Source: Agrobacterium tumefaciens (GTDB lineage Bacteria; Pseudomonadota; Alphaproteobacteria; Rhizobiales; Rhizobiaceae). Taken from it: a stretch of 64,000 bases of DNA. The position numbers were made by a program, and so were the translations under genes. The notes beneath the pieces were generated by a model that had not been told where the DNA came from, ran no database searches, and saw only the letters and a program-made list of their open reading frames with translations. The stretch covers positions 1,096,001 through 1,160,000 of the forward strand of contig NZ_CP115842.1 in NCBI RefSeq assembly GCF_013318015.2. Reading direction: 5' to 3'. Of this stretch, positions 34,465-43,796 are shown piece after piece; within the stretch, counting starts at the first letter, position 1, and each line of letters starts with the position of its first letter.

Positions 34465-36063
34465 ATGCGTTTTCTCCCCGTCAGCCTCACCACCATTCTC
34501 GTCGAACTTGCCGATCTCGATGAAACGCTGGCGCTGTTCGCCTCGCTTCAGAACGATCCGATCGAGGGCATCGACGAAACAGTTCCGGCTGCCCGCACCC
34601 TGATGATCCGTTTCCGCCCCGAAAAGATTGGCGCAGAGGCGCTGGTTGCACGGCTTTCCAGCCGCGATCTCTCCGCAAAAATCGCGCCCTCGGACAATCT
34701 GGTGGAAATCCCCGTCCATTATAACGGCGAAGATCTGGCCGACGTTGCCGAACTGACCGGCATGAGCGTCGACGAAGTCATCCGCCGCCATACCGAAAGC
34801 GAATTCACCGTGGCCTTCTGCGGTTTCGCGCCCGGCTTCGGTTATCTGGTTGGCGGCGATACGGCTCTTCACGTGCCGCGCCGGCAAAGCCCGCGTACCC
34901 GCATTCCGGCGGGTTCGGTGGCGCTGGCTGGCGCCTTCAGCGGCGTCTATCCGCAAAACAGCCCCGGCGGCTGGCAGATCATCGGCACCACACCGGTGAA
35001 GATGTGGGATATAGACCGTGATCCCGGCGCGCTTTTCCAGCCGGGTTATCGCGTGCGTTTCTTCGATATGGACAAGGCCGGAAGAACGGTTGATGTTCCC
35101 ACCTCAGCGCCGCGCACCGCCCGCCCTGAGATGACAAGAGAAGGCCCGCATTTCGAGGTGCTCGCGGCCCCCATGCCCGCCATTTTTCAGGATCTCGGCC
35201 GCTTCGGCCAAACCGGACAGGGCGTCTCCGCCTCCGGCGCACTGGATCGTGGCGCGTTTAACGCCGCCAACCGTATCGTCGGCAATCCCGTCAACTCGCC
35301 GTGTCTCGAGCTGACGCTCGGCGGCTTTTCCTTCAAAAGCACGAGCCGCGCCGTTATCGGCATTGCGGGCGCGCCCTGCCCCATCACCGTCAAGACCGCA
35401 GATCGCAGTTTCGCCGCACAACCCCATGTTCCCGTGTCTCTCGAACCCGGCGATATCGTAACCTTGGGTCAGCCGCCGAAGGGCATGCGCTGTTATCTTG
35501 CTGTGCGTGGCGGGTTCGATGTCGAGCCCGTGCTGGGCAGCTATGCGACGGATACGCTCGCCGTAGTGGGTCCAGAAAGCGTGACTGCGGGCACTACTCT
35601 GCCGCTGAAGGGCGAAAAGACAGGACTTTCCAGCGTGTCTGTCGACGAGGCTCCGGCCTTCGATCCGCCGGCAACCGGCGATATTGTGACGCTCGACGTG
35701 GTTCTCGGACCGCGTACCGACTGGTTCACGCAAAAGGGCCTCGATACGCTGACCGGCCAGCTCTGGCAGGTCACGCCGCAATCGAACCGCGTCGGCATCC
35801 GCCTTGCCGGCGAAGTGCCGATGGAGCGCAGGGACAGTGCCGAATTGCCGAGCGAAGGCACGGCCACCGGAGCAATCCAGATTCCCCATAGCGGCCAGCC
35901 CGTTCTTTTCCTTGCCGACCACCCGTTGACCGGCGGCTATCCCGTCATCGGCGCGGTCGCGGAATACCATCTCGATCTTGCGGGGCAAATCCCCGTCAAT
36001 GCCAAAATCAAGTTCCGCCCGATCGGCCCTTTTGCCGAAATCGCGGCGGCTAAAAGTCTGTAG
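34465..36063 (+). CDS. PxpB-PxpC (KipI-KipA) fusion, carboxyltransferase-like
   Basis: The 532-residue protein fuses a KipI/PxpB domain (CT_C_D, residues about 1-210, with [15 protein letters not shown] and GWQIIGTT) to a KipA/PxpC domain (CT_A_B, about 225-530, with [19 protein letters not shown] and [19 protein letters not shown]). In E. coli these are separate 5-oxoprolinase subunits. The same two domains form the carboxyltransferase part of urea carboxylase. A biotin carboxylase-BCCP gene follows 11 bases downstream, so a biotin-dependent reaction is possible. ATG 34465 is preferred over 34462 by spacing from GAGGA. Confidence 0.9.
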   Translation: MRFLPVSLTTILVELADLDETLALFASLQNDPIEGIDETVPAARTLMIRFRPEKIGAEALVARLSSRDLSAKIAPSDNLVEIPVHYNGEDLADVAELTGMSVDEVIRRHTESEFTVAFCGFAPGFGYLVGGDTALHVPRRQSPRTRIPAGSVALAGAFSGVYPQNSPGGWQIIGTTPVKMWDIDRDPGALFQPGYRVRFFDMDKAGRTVDVPTSAPRTARPEMTREGPHFEVLAAPMPAIFQDLGRFGQTGQGVSASGALDRGAFNAANRIVGNPVNSPCLELTLGGFSFKSTSRAVIGIAGAPCPITVKTADRSFAAQPHVPVSLEPGDIVTLGQPPKGMRCYLAVRGGFDVEPVLGSYATDTLAVVGPESVTAGTTLPLKGEKTGLSSVSVDEAPAFDPPATGDIVTLDVVLGPRTDWFTQKGLDTLTGQLWQVTPQSNRVGIRLAGEVPMERRDSAELPSEGTATGAIQIPHSGQPVLFLADHPLTGGYPVIGAVAEYHLDLAGQIPVNAKIKFRPIGPFAEIAAAKSL

Positions 36064-36074
36064 GGAGAATAGCG

Positions 36075-37805
36075 ATGAAAAAAGTGCTGATTGCCAATCG
36101 CGGCGAGATCGCGGTGCGGATCATCCGCGCATGCCGTGATTACGGCCTGCAATCGGTTGCCGTTTATGCCGATCCCGATCAGAATGCGCTATTCGTTCGG
36201 TTGGCGGATGAGGCCTATGCGCTGGAAGGCGTCCGCCCCGCCGAAACCTATCTCGATATCGCCAAGCTGATCGCGATTGCCAAACGCGCCGGCGCGGATG
36301 CCGTGCATCCCGGTTACGGCTTTTTGTCCGAACGCGCCGAATTTGCGCAGGCGGTTATCGATGCCGGCCTTAGCTGGATCGGCCCCGACCCACATGTCAT
36401 TGAAGCGCTGGGCGACAAGGTGGAAGCGCGGCGCATCGCCACCGGCGTCGGCGCACCGCTGGTGGCCGGCAGTGACGGCCCCGTCTCTACCGCCGCCGAA
36501 GTCACCGCTTTTGCCGAAGAATACGGCCTGCCCGTCGCCATCAAGGCAGCGCATGGCGGTGGTGGGCGCGGCCTGAAGGTCGCATGGAAGATGGAAGAGA
36601 TCGCCGATCTCTACGAATCCGCCGTTCGCGAAGCGACCGCCGCTTTCGGTCGCGGCGAGTGCTTTCTCGAACGCTTCCTAGACCGGCCCCGCCATATCGA
36701 GGCGCAGGTTTTGGCCGACAAGCACGGCAATGTGCTGGTGCTGGGCACCCGCGATTGCTCGCTGCAACGTCGGAACCAGAAGCTGATAGAGGAGGCTCCG
36801 GCCCCGTTCCTGTCTGCCGAACAGCGACAAAAAATCCACGACGCGGCAAAGGCGATCTGTGCCGCCGCGGGCTATTCCGGTGCCGGCACCGTCGAATTCC
36901 TGCTCGGCGTTGATGGCACGATTTCTTTCCTGGAGGTCAATACGCGCCTGCAGGTGGAACATCCCGTTACCGAGGAAACCACCAGTATCGATCTCGTCAT
37001 CGAGCAGTTCCGCATCGCCGAGGGCCACACCCTGCGGGTGGTTGAAACGCCGGAACCGCGCGGCCACTCTATGGAATTCCGCATCAATGCCGAAGATCCC
37101 GGCCGAGGATTCCTGCCAACACCCGGCACGATCTCGATTTTCGATGCTCCTTCCGGCCCCGGCATCCGTATGGATAGCGGCGTCGTCAGCGGCTCCAGCG
37201 TGCCTGGCGTATTCGACTCGCTGATGGCGAAGCTCATCGTTACGGGTACCGACCGCGATCAGGTTCTGCGCCGCGCGCGCCGCGCGCTGAAAGAATTCCG
37301 TATCGAAGGCATTGCCACGGTTCTGCCGTTCCATCGCGCCGCAATCGAGACGGACGACTTCATCGGCACCGACGGTTTCAAGGTTCATACCCGCTGGATC
37401 GAGACCGATTTCGCCGCCATGCCTGACGCCATGGAACGTCCTGCACCGGCTGAAGACCCTTCCATCACGCGCACCTTTCTGGAAATCGACGGCAAGCGTG
37501 TTTCTGTCGGCCTGCCGAACCTGCTGCTCTCCGGCCTCGGCGCTGTCAGCGGCGGCAATGCCGCTGCCCCCGGCGCGTCGGTCAAGGAGAAGGAAGGTGA
37601 AATTATCGCTCCCGTTTCCGGCACCTTGCAATCGTTCAAGGTGACCGATGGCGAAACTGTTTCCAAAGGCGATCTTCTGGCCGTCATGGAAGCCATGAAA
37701 ATGGAAACGCAAATCGTGGCGACGAAGGCCGGCAAGGTCCGCCTGATCGTCAAGGAAGGCGACTATCTTCAGGCGGGCGCGGCACTTCTCGAAATTGCGG
37801 AATAA
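36075..37805 (+). CDS. Biotin carboxylase with fused biotin carboxyl carrier domain
   Basis: The 576-residue protein starts with a biotin carboxylase domain ([35 protein letters not shown]-grasp loop [25 protein letters not shown]) through about residue 450. It ends with a biotinyl domain whose acceptor is Lys542 in EAMKMET. No carboxyltransferase domain is present in the chain. It resembles the alpha subunit of acyl-CoA or urea-type carboxylases. Its partner is probably the KipI-KipA fusion encoded immediately upstream, which supplies the missing domain type. It is the last gene of the operon. Confidence 0.92.
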   Translation: MKKVLIANRGEIAVRIIRACRDYGLQSVAVYADPDQNALFVRLADEAYALEGVRPAETYLDIAKLIAIAKRAGADAVHPGYGFLSERAEFAQAVIDAGLSWIGPDPHVIEALGDKVEARRIATGVGAPLVAGSDGPVSTAAEVTAFAEEYGLPVAIKAAHGGGGRGLKVAWKMEEIADLYESAVREATAAFGRGECFLERFLDRPRHIEAQVLADKHGNVLVLGTRDCSLQRRNQKLIEEAPAPFLSAEQRQKIHDAAKAICAAAGYSGAGTVEFLLGVDGTISFLEVNTRLQVEHPVTEETTSIDLVIEQFRIAEGHTLRVVETPEPRGHSMEFRINAEDPGRGFLPTPGTISIFDAPSGPGIRMDSGVVSGSSVPGVFDSLMAKLIVTGTDRDQVLRRARRALKEFRIEGIATVLPFHRAAIETDDFIGTDGFKVHTRWIETDFAAMPDAMERPAPAEDPSITRTFLEIDGKRVSVGLPNLLLSGLGAVSGGNAAAPGASVKEKEGEIIAPVSGTLQSFKVTDGETVSKGDLLAVMEAMKMETQIVATKAGKVRLIVKEGDYLQAGAALLEIAE

Positions 37806-37937
37806 CGCATAGACCAGGCCACCGGACCCATCAGGGAAGGTGGTCCCCTCACAATCGAAGTTTGGTCAATACGGTGGCGGAACCCTTTCGCCGCCGGGCC
37901 GTTTATGGCGCGACCTGCTAACCATCATGAGGGAAAT

Positions 37938-39425
37938 ATGGCCGGACGCACCTTGCTTCAATTCTTCCATTGGTACTATCCGGACGGAGGGAAATTATGG
38001 AGCGAGGTGGCCGAAAAGGCGGAAAGCCTTGCCCGAATGGGTATTACCGACGTCTGGCTACCGCCGGCCTACAAGGGTTCTGCGGGCGGTTTTTCGGTAG
38101 GTTACGATACCTATGATCTCTTCGACCTTGGCGAATTCGACCAGAAGGGAACAGTCGCGACCAAATACGGTGATCGCGCTGCCCTCGAACAGGCTGGTCG
38201 GACGCTGAAGGAAAACGGCATCCGCGTCATTCACGACGTGGTTCTCAATCACAAGATGGGCGCGGATGAAAGGGAGAAGGTGCGGGTTCGCCGCGTCAAT
38301 CCCGATGACCGCACCGATATAGAGGACGAGGATTTCGAGGCGCACGCCTATACGCGCTTCACCTTTCCCGGCCGAAACGGCACGCATTCCAAATTCATCT
38401 GGGACCTGAAGTGCTTCAGCGGCGTCGACCACATCGAAGAGCCTGATGAGGACGGCATTTTCCGTCTCGTCAACGAATATGGCGACGGCGAATGGAATGA
38501 GGAGGTCGACGAGGAAAACGGCAACTTCGATTATCTCATGGGCGCGGATGTCGAATTCCGAAACAGGGCTGTCTACGAGGAACTGAAATATTGGGGCCGG
38601 TGGCTTGCCGAACAAGTGCAGGTGGATGGTTTCCGCCTGGATGCCGCCAAACATATTCCGGCATGGTTCTTCCGCGACTGGGTAGGCCATATGCGCGACA
38701 CGATTAATCCCGACCTCTTCGTTGTGGCGGAATACTGGCACCCCGATATAGACGCGCTGAAAAGCTATCTCGATCTGGTCGACAAGCAGCTGATGCTCTT
38801 CGATGTCGCCCTTCACCACCGCTTCCATGACGCTTCCAAGCAGGGCGGCGATTTCGACATGCGCACTATCTTTGATGGCTCGCTGCTTTCCGCTGTTCCA
38901 GATCACGCCGTCACGCTTGTCGACAACCACGACACGCAGCCGCTGCAATCTCTGGAAGCGCCCGTTGAACCCTGGTTCAAGCCTCTGGCCTATGCGATCA
39001 TTCTGCTGCGCGAAGAAGGTGTGCCCTGCGTCTTTTATCCCGATCTTTTCGGTACGACGTATATAGACACCGGCAATGACGGCAACGACCATGAGATCGT
39101 CATGCCGGCTATCGAATGCCTTCCGAAGCTTATCGAGGCACGCAGCCGCTTTTCCAACGGTGCCCAGACGGATATTTTCGACGACCCGAGCTGCATTGCG
39201 TTTATTCGCCACGGTACCGCCGACGAGCCGGGCTGCGTTGTGGTGATGTCGAACGGCGAGGCGGCGGAAAAACAGATAGATCTCGGCCCTGAGCAGGCGG
39301 GAGCTGTATGGCGCGATTTCCTTGGTCACCGTCACGAACAGATCACCCTTGACGAGCATGGCAAGGGTCTGTTTTCCACCAATGGCGGCAGCGTCAGTGT
39401 CTGGGTTCCGGCCGACGTCGAGTAG
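37938..39425 (+). CDS. Cytoplasmic alpha-amylase (GH13)
   Basis: The 495-residue protein has no signal peptide and is of the cytoplasmic AmyA-like GH13 group. The start [15 protein letters not shown] is followed by the conserved regions [18 protein letters not shown] with nucleophile Asp235, VVAEYW with acid/base Glu265, and VDNHDT with Asp332. It would hydrolyse internal alpha-1,4 bonds of glycogen or maltodextrins. ATG 37938 follows GAGGGAA; a longer frame from 37905 lacks support. It is monocistronic and convergent with soxR. Confidence 0.92.
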   Translation: MAGRTLLQFFHWYYPDGGKLWSEVAEKAESLARMGITDVWLPPAYKGSAGGFSVGYDTYDLFDLGEFDQKGTVATKYGDRAALEQAGRTLKENGIRVIHDVVLNHKMGADEREKVRVRRVNPDDRTDIEDEDFEAHAYTRFTFPGRNGTHSKFIWDLKCFSGVDHIEEPDEDGIFRLVNEYGDGEWNEEVDEENGNFDYLMGADVEFRNRAVYEELKYWGRWLAEQVQVDGFRLDAAKHIPAWFFRDWVGHMRDTINPDLFVVAEYWHPDIDALKSYLDLVDKQLMLFDVALHHRFHDASKQGGDFDMRTIFDGSLLSAVPDHAVTLVDNHDTQPLQSLEAPVEPWFKPLAYAIILLREEGVPCVFYPDLFGTTYIDTGNDGNDHEIVMPAIECLPKLIEARSRFSNGAQTDIFDDPSCIAFIRHGTADEPGCVVVMSNGEAAEKQIDLGPEQAGAVWRDFLGHRHEQITLDEHGKGLFSTNGGSVSVWVPADVE

Positions 39426-39463
39426 GAACAATTGCTTTTAAAGCGGCCAGCCGGAAACCTTGC

Positions 39464-39919
39464 TCATTTGACGGATACGAGACGGCGCGGGCCCGCGCCG
39501 GCATCGGCCAGAACATCGTTTGGATTGCGTAAGGGACAATCATCGAGTGAGAGGCAACCGCAACCGATACAGCCGGTAAGCTGGTCGCGCAGCATAATCA
39601 GGCTGTTGATACGAAGCTGCAGCATTTCCCGCCAGGACTGCGAGAACACGCGCCAGTCAGCCGTCGTCGCCACCCTGTCCTGCGGCAAATCCGCCAAGGC
39701 GTCTCTGATGATGCTGAGCTGGATACCTGCTCGCTGCGCAATGCGGATAATGGCAATGCGCCGCAAGACCGCGCGATGATAACGACGCTGGTTCCCGCTG
39801 GTGCGCCAGCCTTCGATCAATCCCTTCGCCTCGTAAAAATGGATGGTGGAAACGGCGACGCCACTACGACGCGCAACCTCCCCAACCGTCAGGCTGTGTT
39901 TAAAGATGGTATTTTCCAT
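39464..39919 (-). CDS. soxR: Redox-sensitive transcriptional activator SoxR
   Basis: The 151-residue MerR-family protein has an N-terminal helix-turn-helix (LTVGEVARRSGVAVSTIHFYEAKGL, residues 10-34), a coiled-coil dimerisation helix and the [2Fe-2S] cluster motif C-x2-C-x-C-x5-C at Cys117, Cys120, Cys122 and Cys128. It responds to redox-active compounds. A SoxR-type palindrome lies in its own promoter, so it is autoregulated. No soxS or other obvious target is adjacent. ATG 39919 begins MENTIFKHSL. Confidence 0.96.
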   Translation of the reverse strand: MENTIFKHSLTVGEVARRSGVAVSTIHFYEAKGLIEGWRTSGNQRRYHRAVLRRIAIIRIAQRAGIQLSIIRDALADLPQDRVATTADWRVFSQSWREMLQLRINSLIMLRDQLTGCIGCGCLSLDDCPLRNPNDVLADAGAGPRRLVSVK

Positions 39920-39982
39920 GCCGGCTCCGTTTTCTGAACGGCCTCCGCTCTGAAAAACGCGGAAACACACTAGAGAGCAGCC

Positions 39983-40013
39983 GGTATAATTCCTCAACCT
40001 TAGTTGAGGTCAA
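39983..40013 (-). promoter_or_regulatory. SoxR-regulated promoter with 19-bp spacer
   Basis: On the minus strand TTGACC (40013-40008) and TATACC (39988-39983) are 19 bases apart, the over-long spacing of MerR-type promoters. The spacer region holds the palindrome CCTCAACCTTAGTTGAGG (39992-40009), close to the SoxR box consensus. Confidence 0.85.
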
Positions 40014-40025
40014 TAGGATGGATGG

Positions 40026-40053
40026 CAAAAAGAGGCGCCCATCGGGCGCCTCT
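40026..40053 (-). terminator. Terminator of the TonB-dependent receptor gene
   Basis: AGAGGCGCCC (40031-40040) pairs perfectly with GGGCGCCTCT (40044-40053) around a 3-base loop. The minus strand continues with four to five T. It is 21 bases beyond the receptor stop. Confidence 0.88.
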
Positions 40054-40073
40054 GAATTCACAAATATCGCGGA

Positions 40074-42179
40074 TCAGAATTTGGCGGTCATGCTGATCCA
40101 GAAGCGGCGGCCTTCCATGACCGTGTTGAAATCGTCAGCGCCGACTTCCTTGTCGAATACATTGTAAACCACCGCGTTGAGATCGACATTTTCGGCCACC
40201 GCATATTTCGCCCCGATGTCGAGGGTGGTGTAAGCGTCATATTTACGCCCGGCCTTGCCGTTGATCGTAACCGGTTTGCCGTTCGTACCGATGCGCGGAC
40301 CCGCATTGATTTCCGATCCGTGATAATTCACCGAGGCCCAGGCTTCCAGCCCGTCCACCGGGGTGACCCATTCGCCTCTCAGATTGGCCATGTGCTCGGG
40401 TGTCCGCGCCAGCGGAAAACCCTCGTAATCACCCGTCTTCTGTTCGGAATGCATATAGGTATAGTTGCCGCGCAATGTCAGTTCCGGCGTCGCATACCAT
40501 GCTGCCGTCAGTTCTATGCCCTGAATGACCGCATCGTCGATATTATAATTGTACCAGAGGCGATAATTGCTATCTTCGCTCCAGCGGGCAGGCGTTCCAT
40601 CCGGATTGAGCACCAGCGCGTTGGAAATCTTGTCCTTGAAATCTGTGTAGAAATAGGTGGCACCGAGGGCAACATCACCATTGTCCCAGAGTGCTGCCAA
40701 TTCATAACTCGTGCTTTTTTCCGCCTCCAGACCCGGATCGCCGATGATCACGCCGCAGGTACCGTTCGAGGCATAGGTGCACCCACCGCCGCCAGTCGTA
40801 TAGGCGTAACCCGGTGCGATCTGGCGGATTTCCGGTGCGCGGAAACCTGTTGAAATGCCGCCCTTGATCGTAAGATCGTCGGTTGCGCTCCAGACGCCGT
40901 AAAGGCGCGGGCTGAAATGATTGCCATATTTTTCATGGTTATCCAGACGAAGGCCGCCCGTCAGCGCAAAGCTATCGACGATGCGCCATTCATCCTCGAC
41001 GAAGAGCGCCCATTGCGTCGCCGAGAAAGTTTCGTCGCGACCGGTACGGCGTCCCGGATTCTGGTCCTTCAGCTGTGCCTCGAAATATTGACCGCCGGTG
41101 ACGAGCGTATGGTTGCCGAACAGTTCGAACGGCGTGGTGAACTTGCCGTCGAGAACGCTATTGCGAACCTCCGGCGAGCGCGGATTTTCAGTGACGCGTC
41201 CCGTGCGAAAGTTTCTGGTGAAGTTGGTGCGCTCGGCCCATTCCTGCTGGAAGGAGAATTCAGACGTGGTCGGTCCCCACCGGCCGGTATGCGACAATGA
41301 CCAATGGTCGCGCGTATTGGTGTTGTAGGTGCCGTCTGCATTGGCTGCCAGCGTCTCGCCGGACTCGGCATCGCGGCGCAGCCGTGCTTTGCCAGCCTCG
41401 AGATAGATGTCGTGATCCTCATTCGGCGTGAAGGTCAAACGTCCATTGAAATCATATTCCTTCGCGCCCGTCGTACCATTCAATATGCGGTCTTCGCCGC
41501 GCGTGAAGCCCCTGCCCCAGATCTGCAGCCCCAGCCGGTCCTTCAGGATCGGCCCATTGGCATACCAGGACACCTGACCGCTATTGCCGAATTTTGAATG
41601 TTGCTGAACCGTACCCTCGCTGGTGACGGAACCAGACCAGACATCGCCAACCTTGCGGGTGATGATGTTGATGACGCCGCCCATGGCATCGGAACCGTAA
41701 AGAGAGGACATCGGGCCGCGCACGACCTCGATGCGTTCGATCGCCGAAACCGGCGGTACGAAACTCTGTTCGAAGCCGGAATTACCATTGGTACGGGCAT
41801 CGCGCGTGCTCTGCCTCTTACCGTCAACCAGGATCAACGTGTAAGCGCCGGGCAATCCGCGAATGAAAATATCCTTCTCATTGGCAATGCCGGTGACAGA
41901 CACGCCCTGAACTTCGCGCAAGGCGTCTGTCAGATCGCGGTAAGACCCCTTTTCCAGATCTTCTCGCGTCACAACCGTGATGCTGGCCGGAGCATCCTTT
42001 ACATTCTGCTCGAAGCCGGACGCGGTCACCACGATCTGCTGAAGAACGGTGGTTCCGTCGGTCGCCTGCTGCGCGACAGCAGGCAAGGCAACGCTGAGCG
42101 CCGTTCCCGCCATAGCGACGGAAATGCCAGCCTTTATTATCGTCGCGGCCATATCCTGCCCGCCGTACTTCAATTCCAT
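40074..42179 (-). CDS. TonB-dependent outer-membrane receptor (FepA/CirA-like siderophore receptor)
   Basis: The product of about 701 residues has a signal peptide (cut near VAQQATD), a TonB-box-like QQIVVTAS, a plug domain (DAPASITVVTREDLEKGS; IFIRGLPGAYTLILVDGKR; RIEVVRGPMSSLYGSDAMGGVINI) and a 22-strand barrel ending in aromatic Phe (ISMTAKF). The plug is like that of catecholate siderophore and colicin receptors (FepA, CirA). It would import an iron chelate with TonB-ExbBD energy. No iron ABC transporter is adjacent. ATG 42179 follows GGGGGCG. Confidence 0.9.
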   Translation of the reverse strand: MELKYGGQDMAATIIKAGISVAMAGTALSVALPAVAQQATDGTTVLQQIVVTASGFEQNVKDAPASITVVTREDLEKGSYRDLTDALREVQGVSVTGIANEKDIFIRGLPGAYTLILVDGKRQSTRDARTNGNSGFEQSFVPPVSAIERIEVVRGPMSSLYGSDAMGGVINIITRKVGDVWSGSVTSEGTVQQHSKFGNSGQVSWYANGPILKDRLGLQIWGRGFTRGEDRILNGTTGAKEYDFNGRLTFTPNEDHDIYLEAGKARLRRDAESGETLAANADGTYNTNTRDHWSLSHTGRWGPTTSEFSFQQEWAERTNFTRNFRTGRVTENPRSPEVRNSVLDGKFTTPFELFGNHTLVTGGQYFEAQLKDQNPGRRTGRDETFSATQWALFVEDEWRIVDSFALTGGLRLDNHEKYGNHFSPRLYGVWSATDDLTIKGGISTGFRAPEIRQIAPGYAYTTGGGGCTYASNGTCGVIIGDPGLEAEKSTSYELAALWDNGDVALGATYFYTDFKDKISNALVLNPDGTPARWSEDSNYRLWYNYNIDDAVIQGIELTAAWYATPELTLRGNYTYMHSEQKTGDYEGFPLARTPEHMANLRGEWVTPVDGLEAWASVNYHGSEINAGPRIGTNGKPVTINGKAGRKYDAYTTLDIGAKYAVAENVDLNAVVYNVFDKEVGADDFNTVMEGRRFWISMTAKF

Positions 42180-42326
42180 GTTACGCCCCCGCATTTAACT
42201 TGAGAATTTACCCCCACTTATTTAGGAGGGAGGTCTGGCGCAACGCGTTTGTTTTCGAACAGTTCTAAATTCCAGAAATTGCAAAAAGGCCCCCTCTAAT
42301 CGGGGGCGGGGTAAAAAAACAGCAAG

Positions 42327-43796
42327 ATGACAACCGGCAAGAGAAAAGAAGAACCAGCTTCCCCGACAAAGCCCGACAGGCTTGGTCAGCTGAAACTACT
42401 TGTCGCGTTCGATGCGTTGTTGCGGGAAGGAAGCGTCAGCCGCGCAGCGGCAGGCATGGGACTGCCGACATCATCGATGAGCCGGATATTACAGCAGCTA
42501 CGCGAGAAATACAGCGACCAGCTGTTCTTACGCACCGGCCAGGGTTTGCGACCCACCCCCTTTGCCGAGACCATGCGGCTGCGCATTCGTTCGCTGGCGG
42601 CGGAGGCGGAAAACCTGATCGATTATTCACAGGAAAAAGCGGCAGCTCCCGCCGCCGCCAATGTTAGCGGCTGGGAACGGCCGGTGCTGATGAAGGCGCC
42701 GCCTCTTTCGCTGCGCCCCAGCGTTCTTCTGGAAGGTCAGCCGACACCGGAAAATATAGCGGACCGCCTTGCCCGCATCGGCCACAATGCCGATCCGCAG
42801 CACAGGCTCGCCAAATATATAGCGACCTCGGCGATGGGCATCGGCAACAGCCGCCCGCTCAGCCAGCAAGAGGCGATGGACGCGCTTTCGATCATTCTCG
42901 AAGGCGATGCAGATCCCATACAGATAGGAGCGCTGCTTGCGACCATGCAATATCGCGGTGTGACCGCGGCAGAGCTTGCCGGTTTTATCGAAGCCATGTG
43001 GGGCCATATAAAAAGAGACCAGCAAGCGCCCGCATCGGTCGATCTCGACTGGCCGGCCTATATGTCGCCCAAACATCGCGATGCACCCTGGTTCCTGCAT
43101 TCCGCGCGTCTCGTTTCCATGGCGGGATATAGCGTCTTGTTACACGGCCATGTGGGCCAGGGAGAAAATGGCGGTAAGCTCGAACTCGCCGCTGAAGCCT
43201 GCGGCATACCGCTCTGCCATTCACTTTCGCAGGCGGCCAAGGCCACTGCCTCGCAAGGGATCGCCTATCTGCCGATCGGTGGACTATCGTTACAGTTTCA
43301 GAGCCTGCTTGGCCTGCACGGCATTCTGGAAATGCGCCTGCCGCTCAATACGGTCGTGCATCTTCTCAATCCGCTTCGCGCCAGAAGCACCATTATCGGC
43401 GTCGCCCGCCCCTCCTATCAGGAGCTTCATCGCGATACGGCGCGGCTGCTTTCCGTCGAGAGCCTTGCCATTCTCGGCAATACGCGGGATTTCGCGCAAT
43501 TTACTCCCTTCCGCAGCACCCGGATCTTCGGTCTTTCCAGGGGCGAAGATGTCGAGTTCGTCATTCCGGCCCGCGAAACCCCACCGGCCGAAATGCCGAC
43601 CATGTTCACCACCTTCGAATATTGGCGCGCCGTCTGGACGGGGGCGGCCAGAGACGAGAGAGCGGAAACCATCATCGTCTCCACCGCTGCCATCGCCCTG
43701 ATGCTGGTCAATGATATGGTGCTGCCTTTCGATGAGGCCTATGCCCGCAGCCTGAGGCTATGGAACGACAGGGCACGCAATTTCGCCACTGCCTAG
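42327..43796 (+). CDS. LysR-type HTH fused to a TrpD2/YbiB-like (glycosyltransferase family 3) domain
   Basis: The 489-residue protein begins with a clear LysR winged helix (residues about 20-80: LLVAFDALLREGSVSRAAAG, SSMSRILQQLREKYSDQLFLRTGQGLRPTP). It has no LysR sensor domain. From about residue 140 it has an anthranilate-phosphoribosyltransferase-like fold (Glycos_trans_3N helices LAKYIATSAMGIGNSRPLSQQEAMDAL, then the main domain with LHGHVGQGENGGK). E. coli YbiB (TrpD2) is a DNA-binding, probably non-biosynthetic member. The glycine-rich PRPP loop GTGGD of TrpD is not conserved. The ribosome site is weak. Its stop overlaps the convergent ltrA stop in CTAG. Confidence 0.82.
   Translation: MTTGKRKEEPASPTKPDRLGQLKLLVAFDALLREGSVSRAAAGMGLPTSSMSRILQQLREKYSDQLFLRTGQGLRPTPFAETMRLRIRSLAAEAENLIDYSQEKAAAPAAANVSGWERPVLMKAPPLSLRPSVLLEGQPTPENIADRLARIGHNADPQHRLAKYIATSAMGIGNSRPLSQQEAMDALSIILEGDADPIQIGALLATMQYRGVTAAELAGFIEAMWGHIKRDQQAPASVDLDWPAYMSPKHRDAPWFLHSARLVSMAGYSVLLHGHVGQGENGGKLELAAEACGIPLCHSLSQAAKATASQGIAYLPIGGLSLQFQSLLGLHGILEMRLPLNTVVHLLNPLRARSTIIGVARPSYQELHRDTARLLSVESLAILGNTRDFAQFTPFRSTRIFGLSRGEDVEFVIPARETPPAEMPTMFTTFEYWRAVWTGAARDERAETIIVSTAAIALMLVNDMVLPFDEAYARSLRLWNDRARNFATA

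Noticed and set aside
42240-42300. Possible Irr/Fur-type iron box (TTCTAAATTCCAGAA) upstream of the TonB receptor
   Set aside because: The order of half-sites is opposite to the known Irr consensus and spacing does not match Fur or RirA boxes.
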